From Martelella mediterranea (GTDB lineage: Bacteria; Pseudomonadota; Alphaproteobacteria; Rhizobiales; Rhizobiaceae): a DNA stretch of 64,000 bases. Each line of letters opens with the position of its first letter. Positions within the stretch are counted from its first letter, which is position 1. Made by a program: the position numbers and the translations under genes. Of this stretch, positions 8,698 through 16,766 are shown piece by piece. The DNA lies in the NCBI RefSeq assembly GCF_021021415.1, contig NZ_JAINWJ010000004.1, forward strand, positions 186,001 to 250,000, read 5' to 3'. Below the pieces are notes generated by a model. It saw nothing but the letters and a program-made list of their open reading frames with translations, was not told where the DNA came from and did not search any database.

Positions 8698-8886
8698 ACC
8701 CTCATCCGGCCTTCGGCCACCTTCTCCCCATGGGGAGAAGGGGACGCCGGTGAGGTTCTGCCGTGCCGCGTACGCCGGCGGCGACGGCCTGGCTCCCCCT
8801 CGCCCCGGAGGGGAGAGGGTGGCGCGGATGCGCCGGGTGAGGGGAGATAGCGTCTGCCACGTGCATTGAGATGGCGGCTTTGTTCT
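8698..8886. repeat. Mosaic intergenic repeat, family B, copy 1
   Basis: Begins CCCTCATCCGGCCTTCGG, contains nested hairpins (TTCTCCCCATGGGGAGAA; CCCTCGCCCCGGAGGGG), and continues to a TGCGCCGGGTGAGGGGAG segment and a less conserved tail. A near-identical direct copy follows at 8963-9150 and a shortened inverted copy lies at 63099-63245. No protein gene is supported here: reading frames in the element are by-products of the GC-rich palindromes. Confidence 0.85.
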
Positions 8887-8962
8887 GCGCGCGAGCCTTG
8901 TAGATGGCCGCGCGTGCGCTTGCTGGGGGGAACATCGCCGCGGTCCCGATGGTCTTCGGCCT

Positions 8963-9150
8963 ACCCTCATCCGGCCTTCGGCCACCTTCTCCCCGTGGGG
9001 AGAAGGGGACGCCGGTGACGTTCTGCCGTGCCGCGTACGCCGGCGGCGACGGCCTGGTTCCCCTCGCCCCGGAGGGGAGAGGGTGGCGCGAATGCGCCGG
9101 GTGAGGGGAGACAGCGTCTGCACCGTACATTGCGTTTGCGGCTTTACTCT
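8963..9150. repeat. Mosaic intergenic repeat, family B, copy 2
   Basis: Direct copy of the element at 8698-8886, offset by about 265 bp, with few differences (for example GTGGGG for ATGGGG in the first hairpin). The two copies fill most of the 657-bp space 8512-9168 between the cyd regulator and the next gene. The 75 bp between them hold nothing recognisable. Confidence 0.85.
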
Positions 9151-9168
9151 ACGCACCCGCGTCAAAAG

Positions 9169-9795
9169 CTACCGCGTGGTGCCCGAAAGCGTTTCGGCGA
9201 GCGCCTGCTTCGGCTTCAGATTGCAATAGGCCGGGCGGTCGCGCTCGAAGCGCCAGCCTTCGGAAAGCGGTCCCGCGTCGACACTGTCGAAACCGAACTG
9301 ATGATAGAGGCCGGCGACCACCGCCTTAGCCTCCGCGTCATCGCCGGCCAATGGCAGCGCGAGACGATCGGCAGCACCGTCGGGCCGGCCCGCCACGTCG
9401 AGGTCGATCATCCGGATGGCGTTGAAGGCCTTGACGACGCGGGCGCCCGGCAGATGCGCGGCGATCATCTCGCTGGTGGTGGTCTCGCCCCGGTCCAGCG
9501 CTTCGATATGGCCATCGCGCTCGTGATAGTAGTTGATGGCGTCGATCACGATCTTGCCCCGGAAACCTTCCGGCGGCAGCGCGCCATAGGCCGAAAGCGG
9601 AATGGCGAGCACGACCGCCTCGCCGAAGGCGATCGCCTCGTCCACCGTCCCGACGGCGCAGCCGAGGGCGCTCTTCATGCTGAAAAGGCTCTGCGGCCCG
9701 CGCGAATTGCTGAGCATCACCTCATGGCCGGCCTGAACCGCCTTCTGCGTCACCGCGCGGCCGACAAAGCCCGCGCCGATAATTCCGATCTTCAT
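9169..9795 (-). CDS. NADPH-dependent F420 reductase-like NAD(P)-binding oxidoreductase
   Basis: 208-residue Rossmann-fold protein. The N-terminus MKIGIIGAGFVGRAVTQKA holds the GxGxxG dinucleotide-binding motif. The middle (VVLAIPLSAYGAL, KIVIDAINYY) resembles the F420H2:NADP oxidoreductase-like family (pfam F420_oxidored), which also includes many alphaproteobacterial proteins with no F420. The actual substrate is unknown. An AAGGAG lies 8 bases before the ATG at 9795; a GTG one codon upstream is possible. It is divergent from a LysR gene at 9899, and the 103-bp gap holds a TCACACTGTGA palindrome (9811-9821). By inference the LysR protein regulates it. Confidence 0.8.
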   Translation of the reverse strand: MKIGIIGAGFVGRAVTQKAVQAGHEVMLSNSRGPQSLFSMKSALGCAVGTVDEAIAFGEAVVLAIPLSAYGALPPEGFRGKIVIDAINYYHERDGHIEALDRGETTTSEMIAAHLPGARVVKAFNAIRMIDLDVAGRPDGAADRLALPLAGDDAEAKAVVAGLYHQFGFDSVDAGPLSEGWRFERDRPAYCNLKPKQALAETLSGTTR

Positions 9796-9898
9796 CACGT
9801 TTTCTCCTTGTCACACTGTGATGACCCGGCATAAACCTCCACCATATGAACTTAAATATCGAAGTTTTACAGTCTCTCCCAACCAGAAGGGGATAATC

Positions 9899-10834
9899 AT
9901 GGACCGGCTCACCAGCATGGCCGTCTATGTCAAGGCGGTCGATCTCGGCTCGTTTGCCGCCGCCGCGGATGCGCTCGGCATCTCGCCGCAGATGGTTTCC
10001 AAGCATATCGTGTTTCTGGAGGACAGGGTGGGCGCGACGCTTCTTCACCGCACCACCCGCCGCCAGAACATTACCGATATCGGGCGCGCATTTTACGAGC
10101 GCTGCCGGTTGATCCTTTCGGAGGCCGACGCGGCGGAGGGGCTGGCGTCCGAGATGCACCGCCACCCCAAGGGCCTGCTGAAGGTCAACGCGCCGAAAAC
10201 CTTCGGCGCGCTGGCGCTCGCGCCCTTCGTCACCCGGTTTCTCGAAAAATACCCGGACGTGCAGGTCGAGGTCACGCTCGAGGACCGGTTCGTCGATCCG
10301 CTGGAGGAGGGCTTCGATGTCACCATCCGGGTCGGCGGCACAGAAGGCGCGGGACTGGCCTCCGTCCCGCTCGCCTCCTATGAGCTGGTGGTCTGCGCCG
10401 CGCCCGCCTATCTCGCGCGCCACGGCGCGCCGCAAACCCCGCAGGATCTCCCCCGGCACGAATGCCTGATCTTCGGCCAGCGCGCCGGGCACACGCCGTG
10501 CCGCTGGCTGTTCACCGAGGACGGGCGGGAGCGTGAAATTCAGGTCAGCGGGCGACTTTACGCCAATGACTGGATGGTGCTGTTGCGCGCCGCTATCGAG
10601 GGCCATGGCGTGGCGCTCGGCTCGGATATCATCCTGCGGGAGGAATTGAGGGCCGGTCGGCTGGTGCGCCTTCTGGCCGATTATCGCACCCCGCCGCGCC
10701 CCATGCATGCGCTCTATCCGATGCGCGGCAAGCCGAGCGCCAAGATCATGCGGTTCGTGGAAGGGCTGGCCGAGGCGTTTCCGCCCCGGCCCGACGGTTA
10801 TCCTTCAGCGCGCCAGGCATCGGGTGTGACGTAA
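9899..10834 (+). CDS. LysR-family transcriptional regulator
   Basis: 311-residue regulator. The N-terminal winged helix-turn-helix is MDRLTSMAVYVKAVDLGSF...ALGISPQMVSKHIVFLE...LLHRTTRR, followed by a substrate-binding domain (about 90-300) of the CrgA/DsdC-like subgroup with the usual VNAPKTFGALALAPFVTRFLE start. The chosen ATG at 9899 has AGAAGGGG six bases upstream; the open frame extends further but without a ribosome-binding site or homology. It is divergent from the F420-reductase-like gene and its 3' end overlaps the convergent tautomerase gene by about 37 bp. The ligand is not identifiable. Confidence 0.9.
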   Translation: MDRLTSMAVYVKAVDLGSFAAAADALGISPQMVSKHIVFLEDRVGATLLHRTTRRQNITDIGRAFYERCRLILSEADAAEGLASEMHRHPKGLLKVNAPKTFGALALAPFVTRFLEKYPDVQVEVTLEDRFVDPLEEGFDVTIRVGGTEGAGLASVPLASYELVVCAAPAYLARHGAPQTPQDLPRHECLIFGQRAGHTPCRWLFTEDGREREIQVSGRLYANDWMVLLRAAIEGHGVALGSDIILREELRAGRLVRLLADYRTPPRPMHALYPMRGKPSAKIMRFVEGLAEAFPPRPDGYPSARQASGVT

Positions 10835-11010
10835 ACCGCGTCGGCGCGGCCATAGCCGCCGTCGCGGACCTCCTCGATCAGCACCATGGTGTGGGGCCGG
10901 GCGGCCTCGGTGAAATACTCGGTCAGCATATCGGTGACGCGGTGGATGATGTCTTCCTTCTGCGCGCGGGTGAGTGCCGCTTCGGGGGTCTTGATGTTGA
11001 CGAATGGCAT
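10798..11010 (-). CDS. 4-Oxalocrotonate tautomerase-family protein
   Basis: 70-residue protein of the tautomerase superfamily. After removal of Met1 the catalytic base would be Pro1 (MPFVNIKTPE). The spacing and small size match single-domain 4-OT proteins of about 60-75 residues, which act as homo- or hetero-hexamers on enol/keto substrates. Downstream of and on the same strand as an SDR gene, 14 bp apart, so probably co-transcribed. Its 3' end runs about 37 bp into the convergent LysR gene. Substrate unknown. Confidence 0.82.
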   Translation of the reverse strand: MPFVNIKTPEAALTRAQKEDIIHRVTDMLTEYFTEAARPHTMVLIEEVRDGGYGRADAVYVTPDAWRAEG

Positions 11011-11024
11011 ATTGGTTCTCCTTT

Positions 11025-11753
11025 TCAGATCATGCCGCCATTGACGCGCAGCACCTGGCCGCTGATGAAACGGGCCTCGTCGTCGACGAGAAAGGCGACG
11101 GCTCCGGCGATATCGTCGGGCTCGCCCAGGCGGCCGGCCGGAATTGTGCGGGTGATGTTGGCGACCAGTTCCTCGCTCTTGCCGTCGAGAAACAGCTCGG
11201 TCGCCACCGGGCCGGGGGCGATGGCATTGACGGTGATGCCGCGCGCGGCCAGTTCCTTGGCGGCGATATGGGTCAGGGTCTCGACGGCGGCCTTGGTGGC
11301 GGCGTAGACGCCGTAGGCGGGGAGTTTGGTACCGACGACGCTGGTCGAGAAGTTGACGATCCGCCCGCCATCGGCGAGCCGGTTCGCCGCTTCGCGCAGG
11401 CCACGGAACGTGCCGCCGAGATTGACGGCGACCTGGCGTTCGAAATCCTCGTCGGTGACCGTCGCGAGCGGCGCAAGCGAGAGCATGCCGCCATTGTTGA
11501 CGAGAATGTCGGCCTTGCCGAACTCGGCTTCGGTGGCATCGAACAGGGTCTTGATGCCGTCCGACGCGCCAATATCGGCCTTGACCGCGATCGCCTTGCC
11601 GCCTTGCTGCCTGATGGCGGCGACCACGTCCTCGGCGGCCGTCGCGTTCGATGCGTAGTTGACCACTATGTTGATGCCGTCGGCGGCGAGACGCCTGGCG
11701 ATTTCAGCGCCGATCCCGCGCGAGGCGCCGGTGATGATGGCTGTTCTGGTCAT
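11025..11753 (-). CDS. Short-chain dehydrogenase/reductase (SDR) family oxidoreductase
   Basis: 242-residue classical SDR. Cofactor motif TGASRGIGAEIA (about 8-19), NNGG in strand 4 (about 87-90), catalytic Ser (NFSTSVVG), and the YxxxK pair in YGVYAATKAAVE, then PGPVATELF and the C-terminal VNGG. The N55-like Asn after the cofactor motif (VVNYASN) suggests NADP use. The ATG at 11753 is preceded by GGAG seven bases upstream; a longer frame to 11852 lacks a ribosome-binding site and would overlap the divergent promoter. It lies upstream of a tautomerase on the same strand and divergent from a LysR gene at 11852. A small redox operon under that regulator is the likely arrangement. Confidence 0.9.
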   Translation of the reverse strand: MTRTAIITGASRGIGAEIARRLAADGINIVVNYASNATAAEDVVAAIRQQGGKAIAVKADIGASDGIKTLFDATEAEFGKADILVNNGGMLSLAPLATVTDEDFERQVAVNLGGTFRGLREAANRLADGGRIVNFSTSVVGTKLPAYGVYAATKAAVETLTHIAAKELAARGITVNAIAPGPVATELFLDGKSEELVANITRTIPAGRLGEPDDIAGAVAFLVDDEARFISGQVLRVNGGMI

Positions 11754-11851
11754 GATAAACTCCATGTTCGTTGAACCGCGCCAAAGATATGCTCTGGCAT
11801 ATGCGAAACAATCACCGGAAAATTGACAACATAATTCGCCTGTGGTGAACA

Positions 11852-12751
11852 ATGCGAATGGACAGATTTGACCGCATGCGCCTTTATGCCCGGGTCGTCG
11901 AGCGCGGCAGCTTTTCCGCCGCAGCGCTTGATCTCGGCCTCGCGCGTTCGACAGCCACGGAAGCGATCAAGGCGCTGGAGGCCGATCTCGGCGTCAGACT
12001 TCTTGACCGCACCACCCGCCATGTTGCTGCGACGCTCGACGGCGAGGATTATTATCGACGCTGCGTTGCGATCCTCGCCGATGTCGAGGAGGCAGAGGGG
12101 GCGTTCCGGGCCGGCAATCCAGACGGGCTGCTGCGCATCGATGCCCATCCGCATCTCACCCGCAATTTCCTGCTGCCCGGCCTGCCCGCGTTTCTGGCGC
12201 GCTATCCCGATCTCAGAATCCACTTCGGACAGGGCGACCGTTATGTCGACCTGGTGCGCGAGGGCTATGACTGCGTCATCCGGGCCGGCGAACTGGAGGA
12301 TAGCGGGTTGATCGCGCGCCGGCTTGGCGCGCTTGGTGAAGTCACGGTGGCAAGCCCGGCCTATCTTGCGCGCCACGGTGTGCCGCAGACGCCGGACGAT
12401 CTTGCCGGCCATCTGGCGGTCGGCTTCATTTCGTCGCGCACCGGCGAGGTGATGCCGCTCGAATTGCTCGAGAACGGCCGCACCCGCTACGTAACGCTGA
12501 AGACCCGGGTGACCGCCAATGATTCCGGCACGGCCAATGCGCTGTCGCGCGCCGGGTTTGGGCTGGTGCAGGCCCCGCGCTATCATTTTGCCGAGGCGCT
12601 GGCGGCTGGTGAAATGATCGAGATTCTTCCGGATTTCCCGCCGCCGCCGACTCCGCTCACAGCACTCTACCCCCAGAACCGACACACCGCACCGCGGCTG
12701 CGGGTGTTTCTCGAATGGGTGCAGGCGATTTTCGCCGGCGGCGAGGTTTGA
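11852..12751 (+). CDS. LysR-family transcriptional regulator
   Basis: 299-residue LysR protein. DNA-binding domain MDRFDRMRLYARVVERGSF...LGLARSTATEAIKALE...LLDRTTRH, then an effector domain (about 90-295) containing DGLLRIDAHPHLTRNFLLPGLPAFLARYP. It is divergent from the SDR/tautomerase pair; the 98-bp gap contains ATATGCTCTGGCATATGC, a plausible LysR half-site pair. The start at 11852 gives a normal length; a second ATG two codons in is equally possible. Ligand unknown. Confidence 0.9.
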   Translation: MRMDRFDRMRLYARVVERGSFSAAALDLGLARSTATEAIKALEADLGVRLLDRTTRHVAATLDGEDYYRRCVAILADVEEAEGAFRAGNPDGLLRIDAHPHLTRNFLLPGLPAFLARYPDLRIHFGQGDRYVDLVREGYDCVIRAGELEDSGLIARRLGALGEVTVASPAYLARHGVPQTPDDLAGHLAVGFISSRTGEVMPLELLENGRTRYVTLKTRVTANDSGTANALSRAGFGLVQAPRYHFAEALAAGEMIEILPDFPPPPTPLTALYPQNRHTAPRLRVFLEWVQAIFAGGEV

Positions 12752-12758
12752 GCTGGGT

Positions 12759-13658
12759 CTACCCGTGCTCGCGCAGGAAGGCCTCCAGAAACTCGGCGAG
12801 TTTCAGGGCGGCGAAGGTGGGCGTCGGGCCCTCGGCGCGCACCAGCCGCATGTCGCTGGCGATTTCCGCGCCCTTGGCGAACGGACGCAGCACAAGCGTT
12901 CCATCGCGAAGCTCGCGGGCGACTGTCATTGCCGGCAGGATCAGCACCGCCGTGCCGCGCCGGGCGAGCTCCTTCTGGAGTTCCAGCGAGGAGGTGGTGA
13001 AGGCGACATCCACCGGCGCAAAACCCGCCGCGCGCTGGCGATCGTCGAAATCGCGGCGGATGCTGAAGGCGCGGTCGGGCATGGCGATGGCGTGCCGGCG
13101 GATGGCCTCAAGCGTGATTTCCGTCTCGGCAGCGAGCGGGTGGTCCGGGGCCATCACCGGGTCATGCCGCACGGACAGCGAAAACAGTGTCTCGATCCGC
13201 GCATCCGAGGGCGAGAACATCGTCACCGCGATATCGGTCTCGCCGGTGGTCACCGCGTTGAGCGCGACTTCGGCCGAGGTGACCGTCACCGCAATCGAGA
13301 TTTTCGGATAGAGCGCGTAGAATTCGGCGAGCGCCGGAGCGAGGATGGCGTTGATCACCGCGCCGTTGACGTGAAGCGAGACGTGGCCGGCATTGAGCCC
13401 CCTGAGGTCGTCGATCACCTGCCGTGCGCCCTCAAGATCGCGGATCATCGCATCGGCGCGTTCGGCCAGCAGCGCGCCGGCGGGTGTGAGCGCAATGCCG
13501 CGCGCGCCGCGTTCGATCAGCACGGCGTTGAAATAGGCCTCGAGATTTTCAAGCTGGCGGCTGACGGCCATAGGCGACACGCCCAGCGTTTCGGCCGCCT
13601 GCCGGATCGAGCGTGAACGCGTCAGTTCGTTGAAATAGATAAGGGCCTCGATCTGCAT
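12759..13658 (-). CDS. LysR-family transcriptional regulator
   Basis: 299-residue LysR protein with a DNA-binding domain MQIEALIYFNELTRSRSIRQAAETLGVSPMAVSRQLENLE and a substrate-binding domain after about residue 90. The start at 13658 was chosen because it gives the standard LysR N-terminus; a longer frame adds 27 atypical residues. It is convergent with the upstream LysR gene (7 bp between stops) and divergent from the GntR regulator of amino-sugar genes, so it might also act on that locus. The 147-bp divergent region has an inverted repeat GTCGCGCA...TGCGCGAC (13720-13727 / 13746-13753). Confidence 0.9.
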   Translation of the reverse strand: MQIEALIYFNELTRSRSIRQAAETLGVSPMAVSRQLENLEAYFNAVLIERGARGIALTPAGALLAERADAMIRDLEGARQVIDDLRGLNAGHVSLHVNGAVINAILAPALAEFYALYPKISIAVTVTSAEVALNAVTTGETDIAVTMFSPSDARIETLFSLSVRHDPVMAPDHPLAAETEITLEAIRRHAIAMPDRAFSIRRDFDDRQRAAGFAPVDVAFTTSSLELQKELARRGTAVLILPAMTVARELRDGTLVLRPFAKGAEIASDMRLVRAEGPTPTFAALKLAEFLEAFLREHG

Positions 13659-13744
13659 GGCGGTCTCGCATTTGCCGGAGGTCCATTTGAGCCATCCGGG
13701 GGGCGGTAAGGCAAGGCCGGTCGCGCATGATCCATGCATGAATC

Positions 13745-13782
13745 TTGCGCGACGGTCTTGTTATTTGGTATTAAATTGGTAT
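13745..13782 (+). promoter_or_regulatory. Promoter and direct-repeat operator of the amino-sugar operon
   Basis: Two identical TTGGTAT heptamers (13765-13771 and 13776-13782) spaced by one helical turn (11 bp). They overlap a promoter candidate with TTGCGC (13745-13750), an 18-bp spacer and TATTAA (13769-13774). Direct repeats one turn apart at a core promoter fit autoregulation by the GntR/UTRA protein encoded immediately downstream. Confidence 0.55.
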
Positions 13783-13805
13783 CTTTCCGACATCAGGAGA
13801 TGGCC

Positions 13806-14552
13806 GTGCGGGTTTTCCAGGATTTCGACATTTCGGGTGACGGGCCGATCTACCGGCGGCTGAAAGCCGAACTGGCCAGGGCTATCGACAGCGGCAAGCT
13901 TGCCCATGGCGAGGCGCTGCCGCCCGAGCGCGATCTCGCCCGGCTCGTCGGCGTCAGCCGCGTCACCGTGCGCCGCGCGATCGCGGAACTGACCAGCGAG
14001 GGGTTTTTGCAGCGCCGCCACGGCGCCGGCACCTTCGTGCTGCGCCCGCCTGCGCGGATCGAGCAGCCGCTGCAGCGGCTGACCTCGTTTACCGAGGATA
14101 TGGAGGCGCGCGGCCTCACGCCGCGCTCGCACTGGCTGGAACGCGGCCTTCATGCGGCAAGCGCGGAGGAGGCGGAGGCGCTGAAGCTTCCCCGGAACGC
14201 CGCCGTCGCCCGGCTCAGCCGTATCCGCTATGGCGATGACCTGCCGATGGCGATCGAGCATTCCACGCTGCCAGCCGATATTCTCGAACGGCCCGACCTC
14301 GTCGAGACCTCGCTCTATGCCGCGCTTGCCGAGCGCGGCGTCACCATGGCGAAAGCCACCGAGCGGATCACCGCCTGCAACCTGACTGCCGAACAGGCCG
14401 CGCTTCTGACGGTATCGCCCGGAGCCCCGGCGCTTGCGATCCGCCGCACTGTCTACGATGCCGCCGGCCGGCCGGTGGAACTGACCCGAACCTATTATCG
14501 AAGCGATATCTACGATCTTGTCGCCGAGCTCACCTATGCCGGCGACCCATGA
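13806..14552 (+). CDS. GntR-family regulator with UTRA domain (amino-sugar utilisation)
   Basis: 248-residue repressor-type protein. The GntR winged helix (about 12-75) shows GPIYRRLKAELARAI...LPPERDLARLVGVSRVTVRRAIAEL and the wing RRHGAGTFV; the UTRA ligand domain follows (about 90-240) with VARLSRIRYGDDLPMAIEHS. This architecture is typical of NagR/DasR regulators that sense phosphorylated amino sugars. The start is GTG at 13806: AGGAG at 13795-13799 is six bases away. The in-frame ATG at 13800 directly abuts that AGGAG and is less likely. It heads the operon with the SIS deaminase and nagA, which points to glucosamine-6-P or GlcNAc-6-P as effector (inference). Confidence 0.85.
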   Translation: MRVFQDFDISGDGPIYRRLKAELARAIDSGKLAHGEALPPERDLARLVGVSRVTVRRAIAELTSEGFLQRRHGAGTFVLRPPARIEQPLQRLTSFTEDMEARGLTPRSHWLERGLHAASAEEAEALKLPRNAAVARLSRIRYGDDLPMAIEHSTLPADILERPDLVETSLYAALAERGVTMAKATERITACNLTAEQAALLTVSPGAPALAIRRTVYDAAGRPVELTRTYYRSDIYDLVAELTYAGDP

Positions 14553-14568
14553 AACGGAAGATGGCTCT

Positions 14569-15597
14569 ATGACCAACATCACCAATATGCGCCGCGAAAT
14601 CGACGAAATCCCCGAAGCCGTCGCCCGGCTTCTCGACGGCCAGAACGCTGCCCTTGCGGCGGCCGGCAGGGCGCTTGCCGAAAAGGACCCCGCGGTGGTG
14701 GTCACCATCGCGCGCGGCTCGTCCGATCACGCGGCGCTGTTTCTGAAATACGCGATCGAACTGACCGTCGGCATTCCGGTGGCCTCCCTAGGCCCCTCGC
14801 TCGCCTCGATTTACGGGGCGAAGCTCCGGATGAACAAGGCCGCCGCGATTTCGGTTTCGCAGTCCGGCAAGAGCCCGGACATTGTTGCGCTCGCAAAGGC
14901 CGCACGCGATGGCGGTGCGCTCTCGCTCGCGCTCGTCAACACCATTGCCTCGCCGCTGGCGGAAATGGCGGATCAGCCGATCGATATCGCGGCCGGCCCT
15001 GAAAGGGCGGTGGCGGCGACCAAATCTTACGTCAATTCCATCGTCGCCGGCCTTGCCGTGCTCGCCGAATGGGCCGATGACGCCGCACTCAAGGCGGCGC
15101 TCGCCAAACTGCCCGACGATCTTGCAAAGGCGCTTGCCTGCGACTGGTCGGCGCTGATCGAACCCTTGAAGGATGCCCAGTCGCTTTATGTGCTGGGACG
15201 CGGCCCGAGCTTTGCGATCGCCAGCGAAGCCTCGCTGAAATGCAAGGAAACCTCGGAACTGCATGCAGAGGCCTATTCCTCGGCGGAGGTGATGCACGGC
15301 CCGGTCTCGCTGGTCGAGCCGCGTTTCCCGGTGATCGCGTTCGCCGCCCGCGACAAGGCGGAGGACAGCGTCGTCACGATCGCCTCCGGCATGGCGAAGA
15401 AGGGCGCGTCGGTATTTCTGTCGTCGGAACGCGGCGAGGGCACGGCGTTGCTGCCGCATGTCGCGACCGGCCATCCGCTGACCGATGCGCTGGCGCTGAT
15501 CGTGCCCTATTACAGCGTCATAGAGAAACTGTCGCGCGCCCGCGGCTTCAACCCGGATGCGCCGGCGGCGCTCAACAAGGTGACGGAGACCGAATAG
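14569..15597 (+). CDS. SIS-domain sugar isomerase, glucosamine-6-phosphate deaminase type (NagB-II/GlmS-like)
   Basis: 342-residue protein with two SIS domains and no N-terminal glutaminase domain, like the isomerase half of GlmS. First domain: VVVTIARGSSDHAALFLKY (about 46-63) and ISVSQSGKSPD (about 97-106). Second domain: LYVLGRGPSFAIASEASLKCKETS, EVMHGPVSL, and the C-terminal NPDAPAALNKVTETE, which carries the conserved Lys. Proteins of this type replace hexameric NagB in many proteobacteria, turning glucosamine-6-P into fructose-6-P and ammonia. The ATG lies 16 bp after the GntR stop, with GGAAG upstream, and nagA starts 2 bp after its stop. No kinase or transporter for GlcNAc is in the window. 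Confidence 0.85.
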   Translation: MTNITNMRREIDEIPEAVARLLDGQNAALAAAGRALAEKDPAVVVTIARGSSDHAALFLKYAIELTVGIPVASLGPSLASIYGAKLRMNKAAAISVSQSGKSPDIVALAKAARDGGALSLALVNTIASPLAEMADQPIDIAAGPERAVAATKSYVNSIVAGLAVLAEWADDAALKAALAKLPDDLAKALACDWSALIEPLKDAQSLYVLGRGPSFAIASEASLKCKETSELHAEAYSSAEVMHGPVSLVEPRFPVIAFAARDKAEDSVVTIASGMAKKGASVFLSSERGEGTALLPHVATGHPLTDALALIVPYYSVIEKLSRARGFNPDAPAALNKVTETE

Positions 15598-15599
15598 GC

Positions 15600-16754
15600 A
15601 TGAAAAAGGCGATAAGCGGTGCGCGGATATTCGACGGCGAAAGCCTGCTGGAAGGCCGCGCGCTGGTGTTTTCCTCAGCCGGCATCGAGGCGATCGTCTC
15701 GGCGCGCCACATTCCCGACGAATGCGAGATCATCCCGGCGGACGGGCAGATTCTGGCCCCGGGCCTCATCGATCTCCAGGTCAATGGCGGCGGCGGACTG
15801 CTGTTCAGCAATGCGCCGGATCTTGACGGGCTGCGCACCATCTGCGCCGCCCAGATCCGCTCCGGCGTCACCGCGTTGCTGCCGACGCTGATCACCGACC
15901 GGCCCGACGTGGTGCGCGCGGCGGTGGAGGCCGGCAAGGCCGCCTGGGAGGCGGGCATTCCGGGCTATCTCGGCCTGCATCTCGAAGGCCCGCATCTTTC
16001 GCTGGCCAGAAAAGGCACGCATGATCCGGCGCTGATCCGGCCGATGGAGGCGGAGGATTGCGACTTTCTGGTGGAGAATGCCGGCAGTTTCGGCATCGGG
16101 CTGCTCACCGTCGCGCCCGAAAACGTCACCCGCCAGCAGGTCGCGCGCCTCAGCAAGGCCGGCTATATCGTCAGTCTCGGCCACACCGATGCTGCCTGCG
16201 CGGTGGCGCGGGAATACCGGTTTGCCGGTGCCACGATGGCGACGCATCTGTTCAACGCCATGAGCCCGCTTGGCCATCGCGAACCGGGTATGGTCGGCGC
16301 GGTGCTCGGCGATGGCGGCTTTTCCTGCGGGCTGATCGCCGACGGATACCATGTCGACCCGGTGGCGATGGGGATCGCGCTGAGGGCAAAGGCCGGGCCT
16401 GGGAAAATATTCCTGGTTTCCGACGCCATGTCGGTCACCGGCACGGACCTTCAGAGTTTCGAGCTCAATGGCCGCACGATCTATCGCAAGGACGGCCGCC
16501 TGACGCTCGCCGACGGCACGCTTGCCGGGGCCGATACCGACCTGCTGTCCTGCGTGAAGAATGTCCGCGACATGCTGGGCGTGCCGCTGGAGGAGGCGCT
16601 CAGAATGGCATCGCTCTATCCGGCAGAGGCCGTGGGCGCGCGGTCAAAGGGGCGGCTGAAACCGGGCGCGGACGCCGACTTCGTATTGCTTTCCGAAGAC
16701 CTCTCGCTTTCCGCGAGCTATATCGCCGGAGAACGCGTCTTCAGCGTCGATTGA
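15600..16754 (+). CDS. nagA: N-acetylglucosamine-6-phosphate deacetylase
   Basis: 384-residue amidohydrolase-superfamily enzyme releasing acetate from GlcNAc-6-P to give glucosamine-6-P for the preceding SIS deaminase. Visible: PGLIDLQVNGGGG (about 54-66), metal-site Glu129 in HLEGPHLS, SLGHTDA, THLFNAMSP, and catalytic Asp in VSDAMSVTG. Length is normal. It follows the deaminase stop by 2 bp, so the two are co-translated. Its stop is 12 bp from the end of the convergent Kef gene with no clear terminator between. Confidence 0.95.
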   Translation: MKKAISGARIFDGESLLEGRALVFSSAGIEAIVSARHIPDECEIIPADGQILAPGLIDLQVNGGGGLLFSNAPDLDGLRTICAAQIRSGVTALLPTLITDRPDVVRAAVEAGKAAWEAGIPGYLGLHLEGPHLSLARKGTHDPALIRPMEAEDCDFLVENAGSFGIGLLTVAPENVTRQQVARLSKAGYIVSLGHTDAACAVAREYRFAGATMATHLFNAMSPLGHREPGMVGAVLGDGGFSCGLIADGYHVDPVAMGIALRAKAGPGKIFLVSDAMSVTGTDLQSFELNGRTIYRKDGRLTLADGTLAGADTDLLSCVKNVRDMLGVPLEEALRMASLYPAEAVGARSKGRLKPGADADFVLLSEDLSLSASYIAGERVFSVD

Positions 16755-16766
16755 AGGCGCGGCGAC

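Noticed and set aside
8698-9150. Tandem repeats considered as a CRISPR array
   Set aside because: Only two copies of ~190 bp with internal palindromes and no short regular spacers or cas genes.
8599-9165. 188-codon minus-strand frame across the tandem repeats
   Set aside because: It translates the family B repeats twice (SPLTRRIRATLSPPGRG occurs in both copies), so it is repeat-derived, not a gene.
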